Shown piece by piece: positions 1-8,541 of a stretch of 32,657 nt of DNA; within the stretch, counting starts at the first letter, position 1, and each line of letters begins with the position of its first letter. Both the position numbers and the translations under genes were made by a program. Source of the DNA: Candidatus Hecatellales archaeon. Its GTDB lineage: Archaea > Thermoproteota > Bathyarchaeia > Hecatellales > Hecatellaceae. The stretch spans positions 1 to 32,657 of the forward strand of contig QMXD01000004.1 of NCBI GenBank assembly GCA_003661965.1, in the 5' to 3' direction. Below the pieces are notes generated by a model. It saw only the letters and a list, made by a program, of their open reading frames with translations. It was not told the origin of the DNA and ran no database searches.

Positions 1-342
1 AAGAATATATCCACGTTCATCCTGTGGGTGAGCCTGAAACCTAAAAACATTCCCATCATCCAAAAATATTTCTACGATTTGTCTTGCCTGTTCAGGTCCA
101 TCCCCAGAAACTGTTACCTCCCAGCCCGGAACTATTATTACGTCCCTAAAATGTTTTGATGCGATTTTTGAGGCTTTAAACCCATACTCCCTATTTTCAT
201 GTTCTGTTATGGCTATTCCGTCTATTCCGCTTCTACGGATAGCCTTAACTATTCTTTCAACAGTCTCTATTGTTGGCTCTGGAAAACCCATAGTCTCAAA
301 AGGGTGGGTATGTAGGTCGAGTTTAAGAGTTTTATTCCACAT
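1..342 (-). CDS. PHP-domain phosphoesterase, N-terminal part (runs off window)
   Basis: The minus strand reads open from an ATG at 342 to the window edge, giving 114 codons with no stop. Three typical PHP metal-site motifs are visible: LDLHTHPFE near the N-terminus, DGIAITEHEN about residue 50, and IVPGWEVT about residue 75. PHP proteins are metal-dependent phosphoesterases, for example histidinol phosphatase-like enzymes, 3',5'-nucleotide phosphatases and polymerase-associated domains. The exact substrate cannot be told from this fragment. The gene is divergent from the nucleotidyltransferase gene at 442, and the roughly 100 bp between them holds AT-rich promoter-like sequence for both. The family call is firm and the function is open. 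Confidence 0.85.
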   Translation of the reverse strand, partial: MWNKTLKLDLHTHPFETMGFPEPTIETVERIVKAIRRSGIDGIAITEHENREYGFKASKIASKHFRDVIIVPGWEVTVSGDGPEQARQIVEIFLDDGNVFRFQAHPQDERGYIL

Positions 343-441
343 TTTTAAACCATTTTTACATTATGTTTAAGAAAGATTTAAGCTATAACATAGGTTGGCT
401 TAAAACAACTGTTTAACAATAAAGCTTTTGGTGGAGACTAC

Positions 442-1164
442 TTGTCAAGGATAAAAAAACCTGTAGGTAAGGGGGAGATAAAAGAGGTTGTTTATGGTGA
501 GGAGAGATGGAGACTGCTTAAAAGTTTAAGGTTAAAGGCTTTAAACATAATGGAAGCCCTAGTAAAAGCCGGGTTTAACCCTATTGTTCATGGTAGTATA
601 GCAAGGGGTGATGTTGGAAAAAGAAGCGACATAGATATAGCTGTTTTGGATGTTATTCCATCCTATAAGGTTGAAATAGCCTTAGAAAACTCTGGGTTTA
701 AAATTGTTGATAGGGTTATGATTCAGGCTTCACCAAGACATACTGTTAAAGCCCACATTTACCTTGACGAGTTAACAACAGTAACCTTCCCCCTCATAAA
801 AATGACAAAGATAGAAAGGGAGTTTTATAGGTTTGGTGGTGAATTGAGTTTTGAGGAGTTAAAAGAAAATGTTAGGGTTGCTGGGGTTGATAAGAGGCTT
901 ATGCTTATAGAACCTACAACCTATGGACATATAGAATCCTCAATTTTAGGTAGGGAAACAGAGGTTGCGTTAAAACTTAACGTTAGTGTCGAAATCTTAA
1001 GGGAGAGAACCAGAGTCTTGATAAGAAGGGATAATGTTGGAAGAACAGGTGTATATTTAAAGTATAGGTTAAGGGATGAGGAAGTTTTTGAGGAGGCTTT
1101 AAAAGAAAACGCTTCAAAGGATCCTGCCTTACGTAGGATGCTTATTCAACGTGGCTTTTTATAG
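442..1164 (+). CDS. Predicted nucleotidyltransferase (MNT superfamily)
   Basis: A 240-residue protein with the nucleotidyltransferase signature GSIARGDVGKRSDIDIAVLD at about residues 51-70. This supplies the GS motif and the D-x-D metal-binding aspartates of the DNA polymerase beta-like fold. The remainder is basic and alpha/beta without a recognisable second domain. It resembles the stand-alone archaeal predicted nucleotidyltransferases (COG2413-like, from memory), whose substrate is not established. The start is TTG at 442, chosen because GGTGG lies 7 nt upstream at 430-434 and the protein begins naturally there. It is the first of a co-directional run with 1214 and 1753. What it modifies (tRNA, protein or small molecule) cannot be read from the sequence. 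Confidence 0.8.
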   Translation: MSRIKKPVGKGEIKEVVYGEERWRLLKSLRLKALNIMEALVKAGFNPIVHGSIARGDVGKRSDIDIAVLDVIPSYKVEIALENSGFKIVDRVMIQASPRHTVKAHIYLDELTTVTFPLIKMTKIEREFYRFGGELSFEELKENVRVAGVDKRLMLIEPTTYGHIESSILGRETEVALKLNVSVEILRERTRVLIRRDNVGRTGVYLKYRLRDEEVFEEALKENASKDPALRRMLIQRGFL

Positions 1165-1213
1165 GTAAACCTAAGAAAACTAGATTAAGCCTTAAAACAT
1201 AATCCTCATAAAG

Positions 1214-1570
1214 ATGCAGAGGCTAAAATGTTGCCGTTCATGTGTTTACTGGGATTTTGCATCAAAAAAGGTTCCTGTGGATGTTAGGAAAAAGCCTTTA
1301 AAAAACGAGTTTTTAGAGGTTTCTTTTGAAAATCATTCGGTTAAAATTCCAGCTTGGGAGTGGAAAACCGTTAAACCCATAAAACTAAGTGAAATTTTGC
1401 GTAGAAGGGTATGTTTTTATGGGAAGGGGGTTGTTGAGCCTTGGGATGAATGTGAAAACTATAAGCCAAAATTTGAGGATGGAAGGGTTGCATGTCAACT
1501 AGAAAACGTTGGATGTGAGTATTCGGATGTATGCCCAAAAAACCCCTCAAGAAAAAGATACACAGTATAG
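1214..1570 (+). CDS. Cys-rich small protein, probable metal-binding, unknown function
   Basis: A 118-residue protein not recognised as a named family. Cysteines cluster at both ends: CCRSC at residues 6-10 and, in the last third, CFYGKG, ECENY, ACQLENVGC and DVCPKNP. This spacing suggests a zinc or iron-sulfur site formed by the two ends. The middle is basic and hydrophilic. No signal peptide or membrane segment is visible. It starts at an ATG 49 nt after the nucleotidyltransferase, so the two may be co-transcribed. The coding call rests on open frame, start position and conserved-looking Cys motifs. A functional assignment is not possible. Confidence 0.65.
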   Translation: MQRLKCCRSCVYWDFASKKVPVDVRKKPLKNEFLEVSFENHSVKIPAWEWKTVKPIKLSEILRRRVCFYGKGVVEPWDECENYKPKFEDGRVACQLENVGCEYSDVCPKNPSRKRYTV

Positions 1571-1574
1571 GGTT

Positions 1575-1630
1575 TAGTCAGCCTGGTGTAGGCTAATCAT
1601 CACTCATAACGTGCAATTTTCATCATCCCC
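1575..1630 (-). ncRNA. C/D box sRNA (2'-O-methylation guide)
   Basis: The minus strand carries the full set of boxes in order. Box C is ATGATGA (1626-1620), then a 12-nt spacer, a degenerate D' (ATGA, 1607-1604), box C' GTGATGA (1603-1597), a 15-nt guide, and a perfect box D CTGA (1581-1578). Short flanks GGTT and AACC can close a terminal stem. The guide next to box D is TTAGCCTACACCAGG, so the predicted target reads CCUGGUGUAGGCUAA. The D+5 rule would place the methyl on the second G of CCUGG. The UGGUGUAG core resembles a domain V segment of 23S rRNA as I remember it, which needs a search. D' abuts C' without the usual few-nt spacer, so the D' guide is less certain. The locus lies between two + strand genes. 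Confidence 0.72.
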
Positions 1631-1752
1631 AACCGTTTATATTCTCTTGTTGTTTGAAAACCTTTACCTTAACAATATATAACCCGAAAAGCTAAAACCC
1701 ATGGAAATGTAGAATAATGTGATACTGTTGGTGTTTAAGGTGTATGGGTTAG

Positions 1753-3321
1753 ATGATTGAGGAAAAAGAAAAACTGCTTCTTGTAGGCTTAATTGTTTTA
1801 GCCTTAATTGGAGGAGTTTTTGTCGGAATCTTTATTCAAGGAGTTTTTACACCTAAACCAAAACCTATAACCCCATGTGTAGGAATAATCGACATCTACG
1901 GTCCCATAGTTTCAGTTGGGGAAAGAGACTACATACTTAGGATGGTGGATTACACGTTAAAAAACGACACGATAAAGGCTGTTGTGTTAAAAATTGATAC
2001 ACCAGGAGGCTACGTGGATTTTGTTCAAGACATTTATCTCAGCCTTCTAAAGCTTAGAAACAAAAAACCGTTGGTTGCATCTGTCTCTTTTGGACCTTCA
2101 GGAGGATACTATATTGCTGTGGCTGCAAACCATGTTTATGTTACACCTCAAGCAATAGTTGGAAACATTGGGGTTATAGGTTTTCTTCCACCAAAACCAA
2201 GCCCCCGCGAAAACATTGTTGAAACCGGACCGTATAAGCTTACAGGTTTCCCTGTTAAAGAATACCCGTTTATGGTTAAGGAAGCCTTAAACACCTTTCT
2301 GGATACAGTTGAAAAGGAGAGGGGAGTAAAGCTAAAAATAGGTAGAACTGAACTTTCAAAAGCTTTACTTTATTTTGGTTATGAGGCTGTAAAGTATGGT
2401 TTGGCTGATGGTTTAGGTTCAACTGTGGATGCTGTTGAAAAGGCTGCTAAACTAGCAAACCTTACAACCTATGAGGTTGTGGATGTTAGCAGCATTATTA
2501 AGCCTCCAACAGAAAAACATAAGGTTTCAAGTATAGCTGACCTTAAAAACCTACATACACCACCAGCACTCTACTACATCTATATACCCTCCTCAGCTAA
2601 AACCTCTAAAGGTGAAGAGGCTTTTAATATAGGGAAAGCTTCTAGCCTAAACATAACAGGAAAAACTATTCTTGTTGACCTTTCACATGGAAACGCCTTT
2701 AAACCCTACGAGTTAAACATTCTTACCTCTGAAATTGTTTCTAGAGGTTTTAATGTTCAGTATGTGTATAGCTTTGAAAATATGTCTAGCTGGGAGAATG
2801 TTTCAGCCCTTGTAATAATTTCACCAACAAAAAAGTTTACCTTTAAAGAGGTTAATCTAACAAGGGTTTTTGTTAGGGGTGGAGGAAAGCTTCTCTTATT
2901 TTTTGAGCCTACAAGAACAACCACAAGTGAAATAAACATGATTGCAAACGTTTTTGGCTTAGTTTTTTCTAACGGCTACCTATACAACCTAAAAGAAAAC
3001 TATGGAAACTACCGAAACATAATCATAAAAAACTTTGCACCAGTAAATCTGACAAAAGGCTTAAGGGAAGTTGTCTTTTTCACAACAACCTATATTTGTG
3101 GGGGAGAAAAGGTTTGTTGGACATCAAACAACACCTATTCTTCTGAAAGTGGTTATGCCAACGTATATCCACCAATAGCCTTAGCCTATAAAGGGAGAGT
3201 CTTAGCTATAGGAGACCAAACATTCCTAACCGAGCCTTACTGTTACATTAAAGACAATTATAGGCTCATAAAAAATGTTGCCGCATTTTTAACCTCAAAC
3301 CAAACAAAAATCCTTCACTAG
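1753..3321 (+). CDS. Membrane-anchored S49 (SppA-like) serine peptidase with C-terminal DUF4350-like domain
   Basis: A 522-residue protein. Residues 8-32 form one hydrophobic N-terminal membrane anchor. Residues about 40-240 are an S49 peptidase (signal peptide peptidase/ClpP-like fold): GIIDIYGPI, AVVLKIDTPGG (oxyanion strand), and the nucleophile Ser116 in GPSGGYY. A candidate general-base Lys162 lies in GPYKLTG, giving the Ser/Lys dyad of archaeal SppA. Residues about 300-520 form a second domain starting GKTILVDLSHGN, with LLLFFEPTR and VLAIGDQTFLTE motifs. It resembles the DUF4350/glutamine-amidotransferase-like domains of membrane-associated proteins. It probably cleaves membrane peptides on the outer face of the membrane. 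The ATG at 1753 is the only sensible start because the anchor follows directly. The domain pairing is less usual than a bare SppA. Confidence 0.85.
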   Translation: MIEEKEKLLLVGLIVLALIGGVFVGIFIQGVFTPKPKPITPCVGIIDIYGPIVSVGERDYILRMVDYTLKNDTIKAVVLKIDTPGGYVDFVQDIYLSLLKLRNKKPLVASVSFGPSGGYYIAVAANHVYVTPQAIVGNIGVIGFLPPKPSPRENIVETGPYKLTGFPVKEYPFMVKEALNTFLDTVEKERGVKLKIGRTELSKALLYFGYEAVKYGLADGLGSTVDAVEKAAKLANLTTYEVVDVSSIIKPPTEKHKVSSIADLKNLHTPPALYYIYIPSSAKTSKGEEAFNIGKASSLNITGKTILVDLSHGNAFKPYELNILTSEIVSRGFNVQYVYSFENMSSWENVSALVIISPTKKFTFKEVNLTRVFVRGGGKLLLFFEPTRTTTSEINMIANVFGLVFSNGYLYNLKENYGNYRNIIIKNFAPVNLTKGLREVVFFTTTYICGGEKVCWTSNNTYSSESGYANVYPPIALAYKGRVLAIGDQTFLTEPYCYIKDNYRLIKNVAAFLTSNQTKILH

Positions 3322-3789
3322 CTAAAACTGTTTAATTATGGCGTTTTTATCTAGTATGGTTCCACAGTAGTAGCATCTTAAAAGAATAGGGTCTTTACTT
3401 TTAACATGAAAAACTGGTTTAACTGGTTCTGGGCTGTTGGTTATACATGATGGGTTTGTGCATTTAATTATGTCTTTAACGATGTCTGGAAGTTTAACCT
3501 TCTCTTTTTTTACAACATTAAAATCTCTTATTATATTTATGGTTGCTTTTGGTGCGACTAAGGCTATTTCAGCAACCTCTTTTGGGCTTATCTCTCTACC
3601 CTCAATTTTTACTATATCTTTTTTGCCAAGCTTTTTGCTTGGAACATTCATAATCACACTAACAATAAACCCTTCATGTCCAGTAATGTTAAGGATTCTT
3701 AAAACAGCTAAGGCTGTTCCACCTGTTATATGGTCTATTACTGTTCCCTCACGAATTTTTTCTACACGAAGCTTCCTATAAGCTTTCAA
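3322..3789 (-). CDS. pyrI: Aspartate carbamoyltransferase regulatory chain
   Basis: A 155-residue protein matching PyrI end to end. It has an N-terminal allosteric nucleotide-binding domain ([18 protein letters not shown] at residues 7-24) and a C-terminal zinc domain with four cysteines, Cys110, Cys115, Cys139 and Cys142 (C-x4-C ... C-x2-C). It binds ATP/CTP-type effectors and holds PyrB trimers together in the de novo pyrimidine pathway. The start is TTG at 3789; the nearby ATG is out of frame. Its stop abuts the end of the S49 gene. Unusually, it is transcribed away from pyrB (3857, + strand) rather than following it in a pyrBI operon. Confidence 0.95.
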   Translation of the reverse strand: MKAYRKLRVEKIREGTVIDHITGGTALAVLRILNITGHEGFIVSVIMNVPSKKLGKKDIVKIEGREISPKEVAEIALVAPKATINIIRDFNVVKKEKVKLPDIVKDIIKCTNPSCITNSPEPVKPVFHVKSKDPILLRCYYCGTILDKNAIIKQF

Positions 3790-3856
3790 CTACCATCAAA
3801 CATATTTAGCTTCAAACAAAAATTTAAAATGTGACGGATAAGGGGAGCACACCTAA
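3790..3856. promoter_or_regulatory. Divergent promoter region between pyrI and pyrB
   Basis: These 67 bp separate two divergent genes whose products form one enzyme. For pyrB, AAATTTAAAA at about 3821-3830 is a TATA-like box roughly 30 bp before the ATG at 3857, and AGGGGAGC at 3841-3848 is its ribosome binding site. For pyrI the AT-rich stretch around 3800-3812 (minus strand AAATATGTTTG) is the only candidate. The two core promoters must overlap or nearly touch, which offers a simple way to co-regulate both subunits. No clear operator palindrome is seen. Confidence 0.5.
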
Positions 3857-4774
<918 letters not shown>

Positions 4775-4859
4775 ACATAATAAAATTTAAAAGCATTAAC
4801 TTTCTCATTCTGCATTTACAACAAACCTAAAACACTCTAGACAACTGGTTTGGGGTTTC

Positions 4860-5533
4860 TTGTTGGAGAGTGTGGTTACAGGCTTTAAGGTTTTAGATGA
4901 AAAGCTAAGCGGATTTTTTGGACGTGGAAAAAACATACTTGTTTTTGGTCCCCCAATGTCAGGTAAAAAGTTTTTTCAAAAACCTTTGTTTATAGGGGGC
5001 TTTTAAACGGTGAGGCATGTATATTCACATGCACAAACAACACTGCTGAAGGTGAAAGTAGACAGTTTACCGAGTTTGGATATAGGGTTGGAGAGTTTGA
5101 GGAGGAAGGGTTTCTTGTCTATGTTGATTTTTACTCAAAAACTGTTGGTTTAAAGTGTGAGGAGAAAAAACATGTTAGATATGTTTCAAGTATGATGGAT
5201 TTAACAGGCTATAATGTTGCTGTTAGAGATTTAACAGCCAAGTTTTGGAGGGAAGAAAAACCTGTTAGACTTGTTTTTGACTCTGTTACACCGTTACTTC
5301 TCTATAATGAGCCTAGAACCGTTATGCGTTTTTTACATATTCTTTTTGGTAGGCTTAAAAGTCTTAACATTATAAGCCTCTTCCTTATCGAGGAGGGTAT
5401 GCATAGCCGAGAAACCATGGTAACACTTACAAGCATGATTGATGGCATTATAGAAACAAAAAACGAAAACGGAAAAAACTGGGTTAGGTTAAAATCAGAA
5501 GCTTTAAGTGGCGACTGGATACCTTTAACCTAG
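4860..5533 (+). pseudogene. KaiC/RecA-superfamily ATPase, frameshifted in a T-run
   Basis: Two frames together encode one KaiC-like protein of about 224 residues. The first begins at TTG 4860 (LESVVTGFKVLDEKLSGFF) and reaches the Walker A region GPPMSGKK. It then meets a T6 run (4971-4976), after which the correct frame is shifted. With one extra T the text reads on as KTFVYRGLLNGEACIF, and the spacing from Walker A to FVYRG matches that of KaiC-family proteins. The second frame stays open to 5533, with LVFDSVTPLLLY as the Walker B strand. The Walker A Thr/Ser appears as Lys, so ATP binding may be impaired even if the frame is repaired. Possible causes are a real deletion, a homopolymer sequencing error, or slippage during transcription or translation. 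It converges with the roadblock gene by a 9-bp overlap. Confidence 0.75.
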
Positions 5534-6489
5534 CCACCTTTTTTTAGGTTTAAGTATAAACATGCAATAGTTGTCACCTTTAGCTATACACTTAACCTCT
5601 TTACCAACAAAATCTTTCCCTAGAATCATGCTTAGGTTTCCAGCAAGAGCCCCACGTGTAATATGACATGAAGGCTCATTCTGTTTCCCAAAATGTTCTA
5701 AAATGCTTTCAGCCTCAAAATTGTTTAAAAGTATCACTTTAACCTCCTCCTCAGAAAAACTTTCAACATACCCTAAAAACGTCCAAGATACCAGCATCCA
5801 GCAAACACATAGTTAACAATCTCCTCTTTAGGTATACCAAGAGATAGATACCTTTTTACAGCATCCCTTCCACACCTATAACCAAAATTGTAAAGAAAAG
5901 TCTTTATTACAGGACCTAAACCTCTAACAACCTCTATTAGGCTTGCAGGCCAATATCTGCTAGACATAAGCACACATCTTTCACCAAAACGTATAATTTT
6001 TCCATCCTTGTCGACAATGGGAGGTTCAGCCGTGATTTTTTCTAGAAGCTTTTTGTAGAAGTTTACTAGCTCATCCTTATCCTTTAAAACATCCAAAAAA
6101 GCCACCTCCAACCTATGAACCCAAAATTTTTTGATTTTTTCAACCGCCTTTTTCATTTCTAGGAGGATTAAACCCAAGGTTGCTTTTGAGTCTGACATAG
6201 CAACAAGAAGAGCTTTTTCTCCAGCACCTGTTGTAATTATTTTTGCTTGGGTTCCCTCAACAATAACTCTTTCAGTTATACCTTTTTTTAGCTCTGAGAA
6301 GGCTGTTTCAGCAGCCCCAGTCATTGTGGCTGTCATAGCTGCAAAGGTTTCAGCATCAACATCTTCAGGCATCATACTGGCTATAAGTAAACCGTCTCTT
6401 GAAACTATAGCTGAGGCGTAAACACCTGAACTACGGTTTAAACCTGATAAAGCCTCTTTTAAAGCCTCTTTTAAGGGTGTTTCATCCAA
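5525..6489 (-). pseudogene. Roadblock/LC7 plus V4R domain protein, frameshifted within V4R
   Basis: The N-terminal part (residues about 1-120) is a roadblock/LC7 domain, the MglB-like partner fold of small GTPases: ASAIVSRDGLLIAS, the TGAAETAFSEL helix and ALLVAMSDSKATLG. The following region and the second frame form a V4R (4-vinyl reductase-like) ligand-binding domain: GYRCGRDAVKRYL, then GYVESFSEEE, RGALAGNLSMILG and CIAKGDNYCMF. The frame breaks at a T5 run on the minus strand (5775-5779). One extra T would read GRFLGYVES and give 321 residues. TTG at 6489 is favoured because GGTGG sits 6 nt upstream; the nearby ATG is out of frame. It lies just downstream of the GTPase fusion (6521), its likely partner. 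Whether the break is real or a sequencing error is unresolved. Confidence 0.78.
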
Positions 6490-6520
6490 ATTTTACCACC
6501 TACCCACATTTTTTGTTTAC

Positions 6521-7750
6521 TTAAGCCCAAACTGAGTGTAAAGAAATAATTCTTATCCAAAAACGGTTTTCACCCCAAACACCAAAAATTTGTTTAAGAA
6601 GTATTTCAAGACCCTCAAAAATCCCCTTTTTCTTTGTGGCTATTGTGCCAACTATGGGTATGTTTTCAGGAAGCCTCATTCTTCTACGAATTTCTTCGAT
6701 TGGTAGGGCTTCAGCTAAATCTTGCTTGTTGGCAAAAACAACTAGGGGTAACCCGTAAACTCTAGCCTTTCTTAACATTTCTAGGGCTCTTGGGAAGCTT
6801 TCAGGTTTGGTGCTGTCAACAACCAGTATAACACCAACAGATTCACCTCCAAGCATTTCTAAAACAGGGTCAAACCTTTGCTGACCTATAGTCCCAAAAA
6901 GGTCTGCTGAAAATCCTTTATATTCAAGATGCCCAAAATCTAGGGCTATGGTTGTTGATTCTCTTTCAACACTTACAGCTCTAACAGATAAACCATGAAC
7001 AACCGTGGTTTTACCTGCATTATAGGGTCCTGTAACAAGAATTTTTGGTATGTAAACTTTTAAGCCTCCAGGTTTAACAAGCTTAAACGGTATGGGTGGT
7101 CTTTTAACCTCTCTACCAGCAATTTTTCTAGCCGTATAGATTTCTGTTGTGATTATGCTTCTTTCTAAGGCTTTTACATCAATTATGTTGTCACAGATTT
7201 CGCTAAGTCTTTGTTTTAAGGTTAAGTCATAATCCCAGTCTGTAAAAAGGTAGATTGGTGAAAAACTGTAAACCAAGCTCATCCTATTCCATAAAGCCAA
7301 CTCATCCAAAATTTTTAACCCAAAATAGTCTACAAGTGTTGACAGTGAATCTATGACTAAAAGTTTGTTAGGCTTTTTAATTTCTTTAACAACCCTAAGG
7401 ATTAGGCTGCTAATTTCTTCTAGGTTTGACTGGTCTGAGACGAAGTAGGGTTCACTGCTTTTTATACCCATAGCTGAGGAATACGAGTCTATAAGGATTA
7501 GATTTTTGTTTTCATGGTAGGATTGAACATCCCAACCATACCTACCAAAATCTTCAATAACAATATCAACTCTTTTATTGTTTACAAAATAGGCAACCAA
7601 ACCACCGTTTTTAAGCCACCTATAACAAATCTGGTAGGCTAAAACAGAACAGTCAACAAGAGGGTTACACCAGATAACTGTGCTTAACCCAACCTTTAAA
7701 CCATCCCTAAAAAACTCGTTTAAAACAGGAAAACCAGAAAGCTCACCCAA
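6521..7750 (-). CDS. KaiC/RecA-like domain fused to an Arf/Ras-type small GTPase domain
   Basis: A 409-residue two-domain protein. Residues about 1-225 look like a degenerate KaiC/RecA-superfamily domain without a recognisable P-loop: TVIWCNPLVDC replaces Walker A, and LLVIDSLSTLV is a Walker B-like strand. Residues about 235-390 are a complete small GTPase: G1 GPYNAGKTT, a G2 threonine region, G3 DLFGTIGQQRF, G4 NKQD and G5 in VGTIATKKKG. The GQQRF after G3 recalls the switch II of Arf/Ras/MglA-type proteins. It sits directly upstream of the roadblock-V4R gene (31 bp), the classical GTPase regulator fold, and downstream of a KaiC-like ATPase. Start is TTG 7750. The C-terminal tail after KQIFG is not family-like and may be variable. 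The precise signal is unknown. Confidence 0.82.
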   Translation of the reverse strand: MGELSGFPVLNEFFRDGLKVGLSTVIWCNPLVDCSVLAYQICYRWLKNGGLVAYFVNNKRVDIVIEDFGRYGWDVQSYHENKNLILIDSYSSAMGIKSSEPYFVSDQSNLEEISSLILRVVKEIKKPNKLLVIDSLSTLVDYFGLKILDELALWNRMSLVYSFSPIYLFTDWDYDLTLKQRLSEICDNIIDVKALERSIITTEIYTARKIAGREVKRPPIPFKLVKPGGLKVYIPKILVTGPYNAGKTTVVHGLSVRAVSVERESTTIALDFGHLEYKGFSADLFGTIGQQRFDPVLEMLGGESVGVILVVDSTKPESFPRALEMLRKARVYGLPLVVFANKQDLAEALPIEEIRRRMRLPENIPIVGTIATKKKGIFEGLEILLKQIFGVWGENRFWIRIISLHSVWA

Positions 7751-7766
7751 AACCCTACACCCAAAA

Positions 7767-8488
7767 CTAAACAGAAATTATTATTCCTCTTCTAGGCTGA
7801 ATTATGAAGGGGAAAACACCCATACTATGGTTTACACCCCTCATTTTTCTGATGTAAAGCTCTCTCCTAAAACCAGTTTCAACCATTTGAAGTCTAAGAA
7901 CAATAATACCTGAAGCCAAAAACTCTTCAACACCATAACGGCTAAGCTTTTTTGTTCCTGTTGGAATTTCTGAGGTGCCTATGGTTGTTATGTTAAGCTC
8001 TTCTAGGGCTTGAAAAAGTCTTCTAAGATAGTTTCTAATATACATTTGGGCGTCAAGACTTGTTAAAGGCTCATCAGACCTAGCAACTAGGGGGGCTATA
8101 GGGTCTATAGCAAGCCTTTTAGCCTCAACCTCATCAATATAACCCTTTAACCCTTTAGATTGTCAACGATTTGAACAGAATCAACCTTTTTAATATCTGA
8201 AAAATATGGGGAAAGCTCAACCATAAGCAACCTATTTTCATCGATAAGCTTTTCAAGGTCCCAGCCTAAGGTTAAAGCATCCTCTACAACTCTTTCAGGT
8301 TTTTCGTCTATGGTTACATAGATACCGTTGTCACCATAGCTAACCCCATAATAAAGGTATTGGAGGGCGAAGGTTGTTTTACCTGTTCCAGTTTCACCTG
8401 CAACAAGGTAAACTCTTCCTTTTGGGAAGCCTCCCTCAATAAAGTTGTCCAACCCTTCGATTCCAGTTTTAACTTTAAGGTTTTCCAA
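7767..8488 (-). pseudogene. KaiC-like ATPase disrupted by an 8-bp tandem duplication
   Basis: The first frame from TTG 8488 encodes a typical KaiC-family start (KTGIEGLDNFIEGGFPKG), with Walker A GETGTGKTT at about residues 31-39 and the EKPERVVEDALTLGWDLE region. It stops at 8147 just after VDNLKG. The following frame continues exactly where it should: GYIDEVEAKRLAIDPIAPL (Walker B) and then IVLRLQMVETGFRRELYIRKMRG. The break coincides with a direct tandem repeat of AACCCTTT (8141-8156). Removing one copy restores LKGYIDEV and a 237-residue protein. The cause is therefore a slipped-strand duplication, which could be reversible. It is followed 17 bp on by the GTPase fusion gene. Confidence 0.85.
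8141..8156. repeat. 8-bp tandem duplication (AACCCTTT x2) causing a frameshift
   Basis: Two adjacent perfect copies of AACCCTTT sit in the middle of the KaiC-like gene on the minus strand. Deleting one copy gives the uninterrupted KaiC sequence, so the second copy is an insertion of recent origin. An 8-bp unit shifts the frame, and gain or loss of one copy would switch the gene off or on. Confidence 0.88.
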
Positions 8489-8541
8489 GGGTTTTCCCTT
8501 TTTTTTATGAAAAATTTGGGTGGTTGGAGGGTATTTGAGGA

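Noticed and set aside
3437-3781. Open frame opposite pyrI (and similar long frames opposite hisS, pheS, trpS, the antiporter and others).
   Set aside because: They lie antisense within clear genes, have no family motifs, and mirror the codon bias of the real gene.
4960-4985. Programmed -1 ribosomal frameshift at the T6 run.
   Set aside because: The run is preceded by AAG and no downstream stem-loop is evident; a missing base explains it more simply, though slippage is not excluded.
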